Source: a virus. Taken from it: a stretch of 26,326 nt of DNA. The stretch spans positions 1-26,326 of IMG/VR virus record IMGVR_UViG_3300042924_001487, one strand, 5' to 3'. Positions 12,067 through 17,972 of the stretch are shown here, piece after piece. The position numbers were made by a program, and so were the translations under genes. A model generated the notes under the pieces. The model saw nothing but the letters and a program-made list of their open reading frames with translations, had not been told where the DNA came from and made no database searches. Within the stretch, counting starts at the first letter, position 1. Each line of letters starts with the position of its first letter.

Positions 12067-12291
12067 CTAATCTTCTCCTGTCTCCATGAGACGTTTAAGT
12101 TCTCGACACTCGCGCTCAAGGCGCTCCATCTTTTCTGTAGTTACAATAAGTCGGCTGGTTGCCTCGTCCCGTTGCTCCAATACGCGCCTCAACTTCTCGG
12201 CTAACGCTTGCGATAATTCTGACGAATCAGGGATCGCCATTGTGTGACCGATGATTTCGTAGTCCGACATCAGCGCGTAGTAAGGAGTCAT
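12067..12291 (-). CDS. Small coiled-coil protein (74 aa)
   Basis: From about residue 25 the product is a continuous charged helix with heptad-like spacing of Leu and Ile (SQALAEKLRRVLEQRDEATS, then EKMERLERECRELKRLM), so a coiled-coil dimer is likely. No family is recognised. The start overlaps the upstream stop as ATGA; internal ATGs are possible. It lies in the recombination operon. Confidence 0.6.
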   Translation of the reverse strand: MTPYYALMSDYEIIGHTMAIPDSSELSQALAEKLRRVLEQRDEATSRLIVTTEKMERLERECRELKRLMETGED

Positions 12292-12512
12292 TGCAGTTCA
12301 CCTTGCTTCCACAGCAGATAGTCGTACTGCTTAATTCCACGGTGCAGCGCAGAGGCCATGTGCATAGGCTTTAGCCCCCACTCCTGCGCCAGCGGCTTAT
12401 AGTTAATGCGCTTCTTGCTGGCTTTAGCATCGGCTTTACGCTCACGCAGCACCTTGTACTGCTCAAACGTAATGCCGGGGTTATAGCGCGACGGTTTAGT
12501 ATAGGTTTTCAT
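12288..12512 (-). CDS. Small basic HTH-like hypothetical protein (74 aa)
   Basis: I chose the ATG at 12512 (MKTYTKPSRYNPGITFEQYK) over an upstream in-frame start at 12554. The middle reads RINYKPLAQEWGLKPMHMAS followed by ALHRGIKQYD, consistent with a helix-turn-helix (LAQEWGLKPMHMASALHRGI). A DNA-binding role is plausible but not certain. It overlaps the upstream gene by 17 nt and the downstream one by 4 nt. Confidence 0.6.
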   Translation of the reverse strand: MKTYTKPSRYNPGITFEQYKVLRERKADAKASKKRINYKPLAQEWGLKPMHMASALHRGIKQYDYLLWKQGELQ

Positions 12513-12819
12513 GTCCGGGCACCCGATACCACGACAAAACAATCTTGGCCGCATCCCGATGATCTTTTATCAAGCGAAGGTCTTTGGCCTTGTTCTTCTC
12601 AAACACGCCGTTTGGATACGCACCAGACTCACGCTCTTCAATCATCTGTTCCATCATCTCAACGGTATTGGTCAGCGACCAAGCCACGATGTATGACTCA
12701 ACGTCACTTAGTATTTCTTTCACTAGCCTCTGCTCCTTTAGATTGAGGCCAACTTGCTTTTCTTCTCGCTGAACAGGCTTAGATGCACCTTTCGCTCGCT
12801 TGCGTTTAGGCTTTTCCAT
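12496..12819 (-). CDS. Hypothetical charged helical protein (107 aa)
   Basis: The product starts with a Lys/Arg-rich tail (MEKPKRKRAKGASKPVQREE), then a long helical part with LVKEILSDVESYIVAWSL and LRLIKDHRDAAKIVLSWY. No family is recognised. The start overlaps the Erf 3' end by 82 nt, more than usual here; GGAG lies 11 nt before it. An internal start cannot be excluded, but the basic N-terminus is read in a clean frame. Confidence 0.6.
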   Translation of the reverse strand: MEKPKRKRAKGASKPVQREEKQVGLNLKEQRLVKEILSDVESYIVAWSLTNTVEMMEQMIEERESGAYPNGVFEKNKAKDLRLIKDHRDAAKIVLSWYRVPGHENLY

Positions 12820-13319
12820 ATTGCGTTTAACTCCTCGATGGTGGCTGCTAGTTGTACTGCCGCTTCTACGGCAGGATCGGTTGTGGCTGCGGCGACTTCA
12901 TGCGTCTGCGAGTCAGCGTCGTTGTCGCCCTCGGTCGGGATGCAGAACGCTTGGAAGGCGGCGTACTTGTAAGCGGCAGACATGGCCTTGTTACTGGCCT
13001 TGTCGCCTGAGTCCATCGCTTCGCCTACGGTGATGACCGTGTGCTTGCTACCGTCTTCGGCGGCTACGAAATCAAACTCTACGGTCAGCGTGACGTAGAA
13101 CAGCGCAGTGCCTTGACGGTTCTGGCGCTCGATAATCTGTCGGTCGGTGACGCGAGGCAGGATGCACAGGCCGTGCTTTGACAGCAGCGGCGAGAGCGCA
13201 CCGTACACCGCGTCGATGCCACGGAAAGCGTAGCCCTGCGACTGGTTCTTGCTGTCTTTGCTGATGCCGATCTTCGACAGTTCGGCGGTGACAGCGGCAA
13301 TCTTCTCGTAGACCTTCAT
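12738..13319 (-). CDS. erf: ERF-family single-strand annealing protein
   Basis: Erf proteins anneal complementary single strands during phage recombination and circularisation. The ATG at 13319 has GGAG 8 nt upstream and overlaps the preceding stop as ATGA; the product is 193 aa. MKVYEKIAAVTAELSKIGIS at the N-terminus, QGYAFRGIDAVYGALSPLL, and VGEAMDSGDKASNKAMSAAY then KYAAFQAFCIPTE are the hallmark stretches of the ERF superfamily. The C-terminal 50 residues are variable, as usual. Its partner is probably the YqaJ-like exonuclease in the same operon. Identification is firm. Confidence 0.93.
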   Translation of the reverse strand: MKVYEKIAAVTAELSKIGISKDSKNQSQGYAFRGIDAVYGALSPLLSKHGLCILPRVTDRQIIERQNRQGTALFYVTLTVEFDFVAAEDGSKHTVITVGEAMDSGDKASNKAMSAAYKYAAFQAFCIPTEGDNDADSQTHEVAAATTDPAVEAAVQLAATIEELNAIWKSLNASERKVHLSLFSEKKSKLASI

Positions 13320-13588
13320 GCTTGTTCTCCTCTTGCGCGGATAGCGTCGGCGCACTGTGAATTACCAAGAACCCATGCGACATGCGCGTCTGCCCTATTG
13401 CGCTCAACTAATTCGTCACACAGCCCAGCGCACGCTTCCCGCTCGACTGCGGCAACAAGGTGTGCGAACTTATAAATGGCCTCAGAAGTTTCGGCTTCAA
13501 TTTGCTCAGTTACCGAATCGCCATCTATAAAGTCGATAAGGTAAAAGCCGACGCTCTGAGCCATACGTAAAATTTCTTCGCGGGTCAT
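13316..13588 (-). CDS. Conserved phage hypothetical protein (90 aa)
   Basis: The product starts MTREEILRMAQSVGFYLIDF and contains the stretch YKFAHLVAAVEREACAGLCD, a pattern I have seen in many small phage and prophage proteins with no known role. A late 'CADAIRARG' is also typical of this group. It is acidic and helical. ATGA overlaps join it to both neighbours in the leftward early operon. Confidence 0.75.
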   Translation of the reverse strand: MTREEILRMAQSVGFYLIDFIDGDSVTEQIEAETSEAIYKFAHLVAAVEREACAGLCDELVERNRADAHVAWVLGNSQCADAIRARGEQA

Positions 13589-13797
13589 TGCGGGTTCCTC
13601 AGTTTGGCGGATGCGGCATCAATCGCAGCAATGCACTCAGCAAATGCTTGGTGCAGTTTGAAAGCGCCTTCGGCTTCGATGCGGTTGAGTTCGTTTAAGC
13701 CTTCGATGACGTTGAAGGCGGCGTGTTCGGCGCGGCAGTGCAACTCCATCAGTTGATCACGTTCCTGCTCGGCCAAGATTTGATAATCGTCTTCCAT
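13585..13797 (-). CDS. Hypothetical helical protein, first gene of leftward early operon (70 aa)
   Basis: I chose the ATG at 13797 because GGAG lies 6 nt before it; in-frame starts at 13809 and 13818 lack a ribosome site. The product MEDDYQILAEQERDQLMELH continues as a charged helix with ELNRIEAEGAFKLHQAFAEC. No family is recognised. It lies about 27 nt downstream of the predicted transcription start of the operator-overlapping promoter at 13831-13858, so it would be among the first early products. Confidence 0.65.
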   Translation of the reverse strand: MEDDYQILAEQERDQLMELHCRAEHAAFNVIEGLNELNRIEAEGAFKLHQAFAECIAAIDAASAKLRNPQ

Positions 13798-13830
13798 GTC
13801 TTTCTCCATCGGGGCCAATCCCCGAAGTGC

Positions 13831-13871
13831 AGTATACTCCCGTTGACGATACTGTCAACACCTGTTACTGT
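13831..13871. promoter_or_regulatory. Divergent promoters over a palindromic operator
   Basis: GTTGACGATACTGTCAAC (13842-13859) is a palindrome with 6-bp arms. Its left arm supplies the plus-strand -35 TTGACG (13843-13848), 17 bp from an extended -10 TGTTACTGT (13863-13871). Its right arm supplies the minus-strand -35 TTGACA (13858-13853), 16 bp from TATACT (13836-13831). A single dimer bound here would cover both -35 boxes. It separates the Cro-like gene from the leftward early operon. Confidence 0.75.
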
Positions 13872-13878
13872 GCAACCT

Positions 13879-14037
13879 ATGACACCGAAACAACTACTGA
13901 AGATTTATGGTTCCCAGAGCGAGATTGCTCGGGCGTTGGGCGTAACCCGGCAGGCTGTGCTGCGCTGGTTCAAGGAAGACAAGATTCCTGCGTTGCGCCT
14001 GTACCAAATTCAATGTGTGCTGAAGGTCAATGAATAA
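13879..14037 (+). CDS. Cro-like transcriptional regulator (52 aa)
   Basis: Residues 1-50 read MTPKQLLKIYGSQSEIARAL, GVTRQAVLRWFK, then IPALRLYQIQ, matching small Cro-type helix-turn-helix repressors: helix 2 SEIARALG, turn, and recognition helix TRQAVLRWF. Length is typical for Cro. A longer upstream reading in the same frame overlaps the divergent gene and was rejected. The ATG has no Shine-Dalgarno; the extended -10 ends only 7 nt upstream, so the mRNA is probably leaderless. It likely binds the palindrome at 13842-13859 and represses both promoters. No partner CI repressor is visible. Confidence 0.85.
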   Translation: MTPKQLLKIYGSQSEIARALGVTRQAVLRWFKEDKIPALRLYQIQCVLKVNE

Positions 14038-14344
14038 CCCAGTTACGAATAGCACCGACATATCGTGGGCGTCACAGGCTAACGTGCGCTATTGGGAAAG
14101 CGTGAAGCACACCCCGTTTGGCAAACTAAGGCTGGCCGATGCGTATCTCGCCCGGATCGGCGTGGGCGATTGGTCGCAGCGTGCGGAGCGTACGTCGTGG
14201 CTAAAAAACTACGTAGGCGACATCCTGCGTTCGCTGGACGATGCCACCGAGGCATACGGCGACCCGCACGTTCGGGGGATGGTGCGGGAACTGTGGGGCG
14301 AGCCGGGCGTGACGAAGTTGAAGGCTAGGTGCAAATCGGCATAA
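14030..14344 (+). CDS. Hypothetical protein of the rightward regulatory operon (104 aa)
   Basis: The product begins MNNPVTNSTDISWASQANVR and has two likely helices (TPFGKLRLADAYLARIG and SWLKNYVGDILRSLDDATEA). No family is recognised. The start overlaps the Cro-like gene by 8 nt. A late-gene regulator would fit the position after a Cro gene, but nothing in the sequence supports that specifically. Confidence 0.6.
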   Translation: MNNPVTNSTDISWASQANVRYWESVKHTPFGKLRLADAYLARIGVGDWSQRAERTSWLKNYVGDILRSLDDATEAYGDPHVRGMVRELWGEPGVTKLKARCKSA

Positions 14345-14351
14345 TCGGCGT
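14318..14351 (+). promoter_or_regulatory. Candidate leaderless promoter for the nuclease gene
   Basis: TTGAAG (14318-14323), a 16-bp spacer and CATAAT (14340-14345, 5 of 6 to consensus) end 6 nt before the ATG at 14352. The gene has no ribosome-binding site, so a leaderless transcript is suggested. Confidence 0.4.
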
Positions 14352-14660
14352 ATGCGCTACGCTAAACGCCGAGACAACAACCACACCGACATCGTAGAAG
14401 CCTTACGTAAGGCCAACTTCGAGGTCATCGACTACGCCTCGGCAGGGCACGACATCCCTGATCTGTTGGCCGTCAAGCCAATGCACGACGGTATGGCGTG
14501 GATTTGCTGGATAGAGGTCAAGGCCAAGGGTGGGCGGCTGTCAGAGGGGCAGAAACGCTTTCAGGGCTTTTTCCAGCCGAGGGGCGAGTGGTACGAAGCC
14601 CGTGACCCAGACGACACCGTATGCGCCTTACAGGCGCTTTACTTGCAGCGCCTTAAATAA
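14352..14660 (+). CDS. VRR-NUC-like nuclease (102 aa)
   Basis: The short PD-(D/E)XK nuclease pattern is clear: HTDIVEALRKANFEVI, then HDIPDLLAV (D37), WIEVKAKGGRLSEGQKRFQ (E55, K57, Q67). Stand-alone proteins of this size are often described as VRR-NUC or Holliday-junction-resolvase-like and may cut branched replication intermediates before packaging. No ribosome site precedes the ATG; a -10-like CATAAT lies 6 nt upstream. The gene sits in the short rightward operon with the Cro-like regulator. Confidence 0.8.
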   Translation: MRYAKRRDNNHTDIVEALRKANFEVIDYASAGHDIPDLLAVKPMHDGMAWICWIEVKAKGGRLSEGQKRFQGFFQPRGEWYEARDPDDTVCALQALYLQRLK

Positions 14661-14678
14661 TTCATTTACAATACGGCC
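14643..14678 (+). promoter_or_regulatory. Candidate leaderless promoter for the 14679 gene
   Basis: TTGCAG (14643-14648, weak), an 18-bp spacer and TACAAT (14667-14672, 5 of 6 to consensus) end 6 nt before the ATG at 14679, which lacks a ribosome-binding site. The arrangement repeats that of the two genes upstream. Confidence 0.4.
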
Positions 14679-14942
14679 ATGAAGAACTGGCGCGTATTGA
14701 ACCAAAACCTGAATCTGTTTAACGAGGCCGAGGTTAAGGCGCTCTTGGACGAGGAGATTGCCGGTCAGCGGCGTTCCACGTTCCTCAAGCGCCTGCACCA
14801 GCGGTACTGCACCCTGCGTGCAAACCGCGAACGGGCTGAGATATTCAGCGCCGCCGCAAGTATGTCAGGTAGTCAGCCCCCTCTTCCGGGTCCCACCACA
14901 CTTTCACCAAGTCTGGATGGTCAGGCGGTAGCGCAGGGTTAA
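14679..14942 (+). CDS. Conserved phage hypothetical protein (87 aa), 3' end overlaps opposite gene
   Basis: The N-terminal 60 residues (MKNWRVLNQNLNLFNEAEVK, ALLDEEIAGQRRSTFLKRLH, QRYCTLRANRERAEIF) match a helical pattern I know from small phage proteins of unknown role. The last 25-30 residues are low-complexity (PPLPGPTTLSPS) and lie within the opposite metallophosphoesterase gene, so they look like run-on past an old stop. The overlap with that gene is 98 nt, tail to tail. Confidence 0.65.
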   Translation: MKNWRVLNQNLNLFNEAEVKALLDEEIAGQRRSTFLKRLHQRYCTLRANRERAEIFSAAASMSGSQPPLPGPTTLSPSLDGQAVAQG

Positions 14943-15906
14943 TCGTCGTTAGCGCACAGGGCGACAGGCAGTTGTCCCTGAACCCGCGCTCTTTGGCGTA
15001 GCGGTCGTAAATCTTGTAGGACGCCACCTTACAGGCGTGCATCGTGATGCCGCTGATTGCATCCTTCAGGACGCTATAAGCCGACTCGTGCTTGTGACCG
15101 GCCACGTATAGGTGGTCGCGGGTTCCCATCAGCGCAGCCTTCATCGGCCCATGCGCCGGATTCCAAATACTAGAGCCGCTGTGGTCGTGGCGGGCGTTAA
15201 CCCGTACCTCTAGGCCGTTCGGGAATCGAAGCGCTAGGCGGGCTTCTGAGGACTTATAAAGGGCATCCTGCTGCTTGGCTATCCAACGCAGGGGATCGCC
15301 TGAGCCTGACCACAAGTCGTGGTTTCCGCCGATCATGTACAGCCAGTTGCAGCGGTTGATAAACCACTCGGCTATTTTCCAAGCCTGAGCGGCGGAGGTC
15401 GTCTGGTCGGCGTAGAGGCGGGCAAGGCGGCCACACCAGTTGTTCGTGGTGTCGCCTACGTTCGCTGCGAATAGCCCCTCGGTGCGGTTCACAAGGTCAG
15501 TGTGGCGTTCGATGGCTTCTATGTCGCAGCCGTCATCGTCTACGTGCGGGTCGCCAAAGTGCAGGATGCCGATAGCACCGTCCATCTTCACTTTGATAGG
15601 AATGAGTTTGCTGGCTTCTTCGTGTTCCCGCTTGTGCTGGAACTTGCGCTTGCGCTGGGCAATCAGTTCCTCGATGGGAACGTCGTCGTCGGGCAGCGCG
15701 GTGAACTCGTAGTCACCCTTATCTACCACTTGGCGTCCGGGCTGGTAGGTGGAGTCAGGGATAATGTACCCCTTGTCCTTCATCTTTTTTAGCCGCATCT
15801 GCAAAGTCCGCTCGTTCATTTTGAACTTTGCAGCGACTATTGCCCGTATGCCGTTTGCTTCCTGTAGCGACTTTAATATCTGATCATCGGATGCCTTGGA
15901 CTGCAT
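14845..15906 (-). CDS. Calcineurin-like metallophosphoesterase with N-terminal HTH
   Basis: The 353-aa product has a short helix-turn-helix-like N-terminus (RAIVAAKFKMNERTLQMRLK) and a metallophosphoesterase domain with all classic motifs: GDPHVDDDG (118-126), GDTTNN (151-156), GGNHD (193-197), ARHDHSG (238-244) and AGHKHE (269-274). These bind two metals for phosphoester hydrolysis. The substrate (nucleic acid, nucleotide or protein) cannot be told. It lies after the lysis genes, the last gene of the leftward late block, an unusual place for such an enzyme. A GGAG-type site upstream is weak. Fold assignment is firm. Confidence 0.9.
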   Translation of the reverse strand: MQSKASDDQILKSLQEANGIRAIVAAKFKMNERTLQMRLKKMKDKGYIIPDSTYQPGRQVVDKGDYEFTALPDDDVPIEELIAQRKRKFQHKREHEEASKLIPIKVKMDGAIGILHFGDPHVDDDGCDIEAIERHTDLVNRTEGLFAANVGDTTNNWCGRLARLYADQTTSAAQAWKIAEWFINRCNWLYMIGGNHDLWSGSGDPLRWIAKQQDALYKSSEARLALRFPNGLEVRVNARHDHSGSSIWNPAHGPMKAALMGTRDHLYVAGHKHESAYSVLKDAISGITMHACKVASYKIYDRYAKERGFRDNCLSPCALTTINPALPPDHPDLVKVWWDPEEGADYLTYLRRR

Positions 15907-15909
15907 TGC

Positions 15910-16206
15910 TTACTCCATTGTTGTGAGCATCTGTTGCAGCAAGTGTCCAATCCGATCTACAAATTGCTCGTCTCGGCTTAGGTCATCGTGACCAGCGATG
16001 TCGAGCATCGCGTGAATCGCCTCATGCGCCCACACTTGCTGCCGGTTTGTGCCTTTACAAGAACTTACGATGTGTATCTCGTATTTGTCTGGAAGCCACA
16101 TTCCAACACAATTTTTGCCGTGACGCCACTTGGAGGGCGGAATTACTTTGACATTGATGGTGTGACCGGCTAGTTGGAAGCGCTCTGGGATGCCGTCTTG
16201 TCGCAT
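15910..16206 (-). CDS. Zinc metallopeptidase-like protein (98 aa)
   Basis: Residues 61-65 read HEAIH, an HExxH zinc motif within QVWAHEAIHAMLDIAGHDDL, followed by an acidic helix DEQFVDRIGHLL that may give a third ligand. The N-terminal half is beta-rich. The size fits small phage proteins with a minimal metallopeptidase or SprT/ImmA-like core. GGAG lies upstream of the ATG. It sits between the lysozyme and the phosphoesterase, with 3 nt to the latter. Proteolytic activity is an inference from the motif. Confidence 0.75.
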   Translation of the reverse strand: MRQDGIPERFQLAGHTINVKVIPPSKWRHGKNCVGMWLPDKYEIHIVSSCKGTNRQQVWAHEAIHAMLDIAGHDDLSRDEQFVDRIGHLLQQMLTTME

Positions 16207-16229
16207 AGCGCCCGCTCCGTTAGATGAGG

Positions 16230-16709
16230 CTAACTCAAAAACAATACCCGCTCGTCGTTACGACGCTTGACGAGGCCGGGTAACACCTTACCACCGGCTT
16301 TTGTCCACTTTTTGAATTCTTCGGCTGCCCCTTCAAAGTCGCCTCGATTGACCTTCATCCGCAAGCCAGAGCGTTGAAGGTTGCCTAGCCCCACGTTAAA
16401 GGCAAAAGATACGAGAGCATCAAAGACTCCCTGACGGCCAACAGCAGCAGGGCAAAGTCGAACCACACCACGCTCAAACCGGCCAAGGTCTTGAGCAAGT
16501 ATCCGGTCCACCTCGTCCATTGAGACAGTCCGATCCCAGCCTGCGGGTATCGGTAGACTCTTGCGTTCCTCATACTTCACCGCAGCGTGAGCCGGGTCTA
16601 TAACGTGGCCGACCCCGACCGTCCATAGCAGGGCCGGACACCGATAAGGGCGCGTCCTTACGCCCTCATGATGCTTGATCATTTGTATTGCAGCAGGACT
16701 GACCTTCAC
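16230..16709 (-). CDS. Endolysin, GH24 (T4-type) lysozyme
   Basis: The 159-aa product is the peptidoglycan-degrading lysis enzyme. The catalytic pattern is E15 in HHEGVRTRPYR, C24 nine residues later where T4 lysozyme has Asp20, and T30 in LLWTVGVGH. The Glu-8-Asp/Cys-5-Thr triad is a recognised variant of the family. DALVSFAFNVGLGNLQRSG and the C-terminal LPGLVKRRNDERVLFL are also typical. There is no signal peptide or N-terminal membrane anchor, so export should depend on a holin. The start overlaps the upstream holin-like gene as ATGA. Confidence 0.93.
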   Translation of the reverse strand: MKVSPAAIQMIKHHEGVRTRPYRCPALLWTVGVGHVIDPAHAAVKYEERKSLPIPAGWDRTVSMDEVDRILAQDLGRFERGVVRLCPAAVGRQGVFDALVSFAFNVGLGNLQRSGLRMKVNRGDFEGAAEEFKKWTKAGGKVLPGLVKRRNDERVLFLS

Positions 16710-17191
16710 TTCTTGCCGAAAGCCTGCGTGCCAAACCAGAAGGCAATGATTGACGACAGTATCAGCATCTCGTCATCTGAGAACACTTCAGCCATTGCAG
16801 CGGCAAACGGCACGCCTGTGTTGTAGGCGTACCAAACACCTGCAATGTTGATAGCGACCAGTTCCAGCACAAAGATGTAGGTCACAACCGGACGCACCGA
16901 CGCACGCAGGTTGATCATCCACTGCGAGGCACCCTTGCCGATTTCCATATCGTGCTGGTACAGGGCTTGGCGCTCCTCGCCTGCCGTCTGCGTCTGGATT
17001 TGCTCTAACTTAATTTCCTCAACCCGTGCCTGCGCAATAAACCCGCGTTCTGCGAGGGCTAGTTCGCGCTCCTTCTGCGCGGCGACAAGGGCTAACTCAT
17101 GCTTCTTGTCTTGGCGGTCTTGGAAAATCTCAAGAATCTTAGGAAGGCCGCCCGCAAGGAACGACAGGAACGTGCTAACCATTGTCATCAT
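16706..17191 (-). CDS. Holin-like membrane protein, 3TM-type (161 aa)
   Basis: The product has a short hydrophobic N-terminus (TFLSFLAGGLPKILEIF), a long charged coiled-coil (about 27-80), then two hydrophobic segments (VTYIFVLELVAINIAGVWY and MLILSSIIAFWFGTQAF). This resembles the GTA_holin_3TM-type proteins encoded next to phage endolysins. It lies directly upstream of the lysozyme, overlapping as ATGA. It probably forms lesions in the inner membrane or regulates them; the coiled coil may mediate assembly. Confidence 0.75.
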   Translation of the reverse strand: MMTMVSTFLSFLAGGLPKILEIFQDRQDKKHELALVAAQKERELALAERGFIAQARVEEIKLEQIQTQTAGEERQALYQHDMEIGKGASQWMINLRASVRPVVTYIFVLELVAINIAGVWYAYNTGVPFAAAMAEVFSDDEMLILSSIIAFWFGTQAFGKK

Positions 17192-17601
17192 TTGGAAGCC
17201 CTCACTACGTCGTCGCCCTTGGTAACGGTGACATGATCGCCCTCAACGTCCACCCGCATCGGCTGCTCTTTGCGATCCAGCCGGTCTAGTTTGGCGATCA
17301 GTTCCTTAATTACCTCAAACTCGGGTTTATCTTCCTTCTCCACCGTGCCTGCAATGCTGGCAAGCATAGAGATAAGAGCGGTCAGCGAGGCACCAAGCAG
17401 CCCCATCACGGCAGCGATCTTGTCCGAATCTAACGCAAGGCTAGACAGCACGCCGATCACCACAATGGCCGTGATGTATTTCAGCCCGTCCTTACCAATG
17501 GCTTTACCGGCTACGTCCTTGGCAGACGACTGCGCTTCAAGCCGTTGCAACTCGGCCTGTATTTGCACTTTTAGCAACTGGATGTCGGTAACGTCGTTCA
17601 T
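17188..17601 (-). CDS. Lysis-cassette membrane protein (137 aa)
   Basis: A charged N-terminal helix (IQLLKVQIQAELQRLEAQ) is followed by two hydrophobic segments (YITAIVVIGVLSSLAL and AAVMGLLGASLTALISMLAS) and an acidic cytoplasmic-type tail. It may be a second holin or a holin antagonist; I cannot name a family. It overlaps the next gene as ATGA and has a weak AGGTT ribosome site. Confidence 0.6.
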   Translation of the reverse strand: MNDVTDIQLLKVQIQAELQRLEAQSSAKDVAGKAIGKDGLKYITAIVVIGVLSSLALDSDKIAAVMGLLGASLTALISMLASIAGTVEKEDKPEFEVIKELIAKLDRLDRKEQPMRVDVEGDHVTVTKGDDVVRASK

Positions 17602-17610
17602 TTTTAACCT

Positions 17611-17709
17611 TTAACTAAAGAACAGTATTGTTAATAGTGCTGCAAACAGTACGCTTACGCAGGCAATTACTTTTAAATTAGCGCGAGTCCGCACCCATGC
17701 CGCCCACAT
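17611..17709 (-). CDS. Single-pass membrane miniprotein (32 aa)
   Basis: The product starts MWAAWVRTRANLKVIACVSV and ends in a hydrophobic LFAALLTILFFS, giving one C-terminal membrane helix after a basic N-terminus (inside-positive). The start overlaps the upstream stop as ATGA, which supports translation. It lies in the lysis cassette between two membrane-protein genes. A lysis accessory role is an inference from position. Confidence 0.5.
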   Translation of the reverse strand: MWAAWVRTRANLKVIACVSVLFAALLTILFFS

Positions 17710-17930
17710 CACTTGTCGGCCTTTTCGTCCAACTTGTCCCAGATGCGGGTCAGGATTTGCTCAATACGCTCTAAGGCGGACTTGTAATCATCGCGGCGCA
17801 CGAACTGGTGCATCATCTCTTTGTGGTCGCGCTGAAGGTTCTCCAGGCTCGTCGTAATCGAGCGCAAGGTCCAACCGCCAAACGCTGCTGCAACTGCCAC
17901 CGCAATGTTAAAAGCCGCCTGATAGTCCAC
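17709..17930 (-). CDS. Membrane-anchored coiled-coil protein of the lysis cassette (73 aa)
   Basis: A GTG start with GGAG 7 nt upstream gives MDYQAAFNIAVAVAAAFGGW, an N-terminal membrane helix, followed by a charged helix (LENLQRDHKEMMHQF, RRDDYKSALERIEQILTRIW). The layout and the end DKLDEKADK resemble small phage proteins near holins. It could be an i-spanin-like or holin-associated protein, but no partner outer-membrane lipoprotein gene is seen. Function uncertain. Confidence 0.65.
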   Translation of the reverse strand: MDYQAAFNIAVAVAAAFGGWTLRSITTSLENLQRDHKEMMHQFVRRDDYKSALERIEQILTRIWDKLDEKADK

Positions 17931-17972
17931 GTCACTTCTCCAAACTTAACTTAAGTGCGCCTTGCAGCATGA

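Noticed and set aside
13723-13878. Longer N-terminus for the Cro-like protein
   Set aside because: The extension would run through the divergent promoters and the opposite gene; the Cro-like fold is complete from the ATG at 13879.
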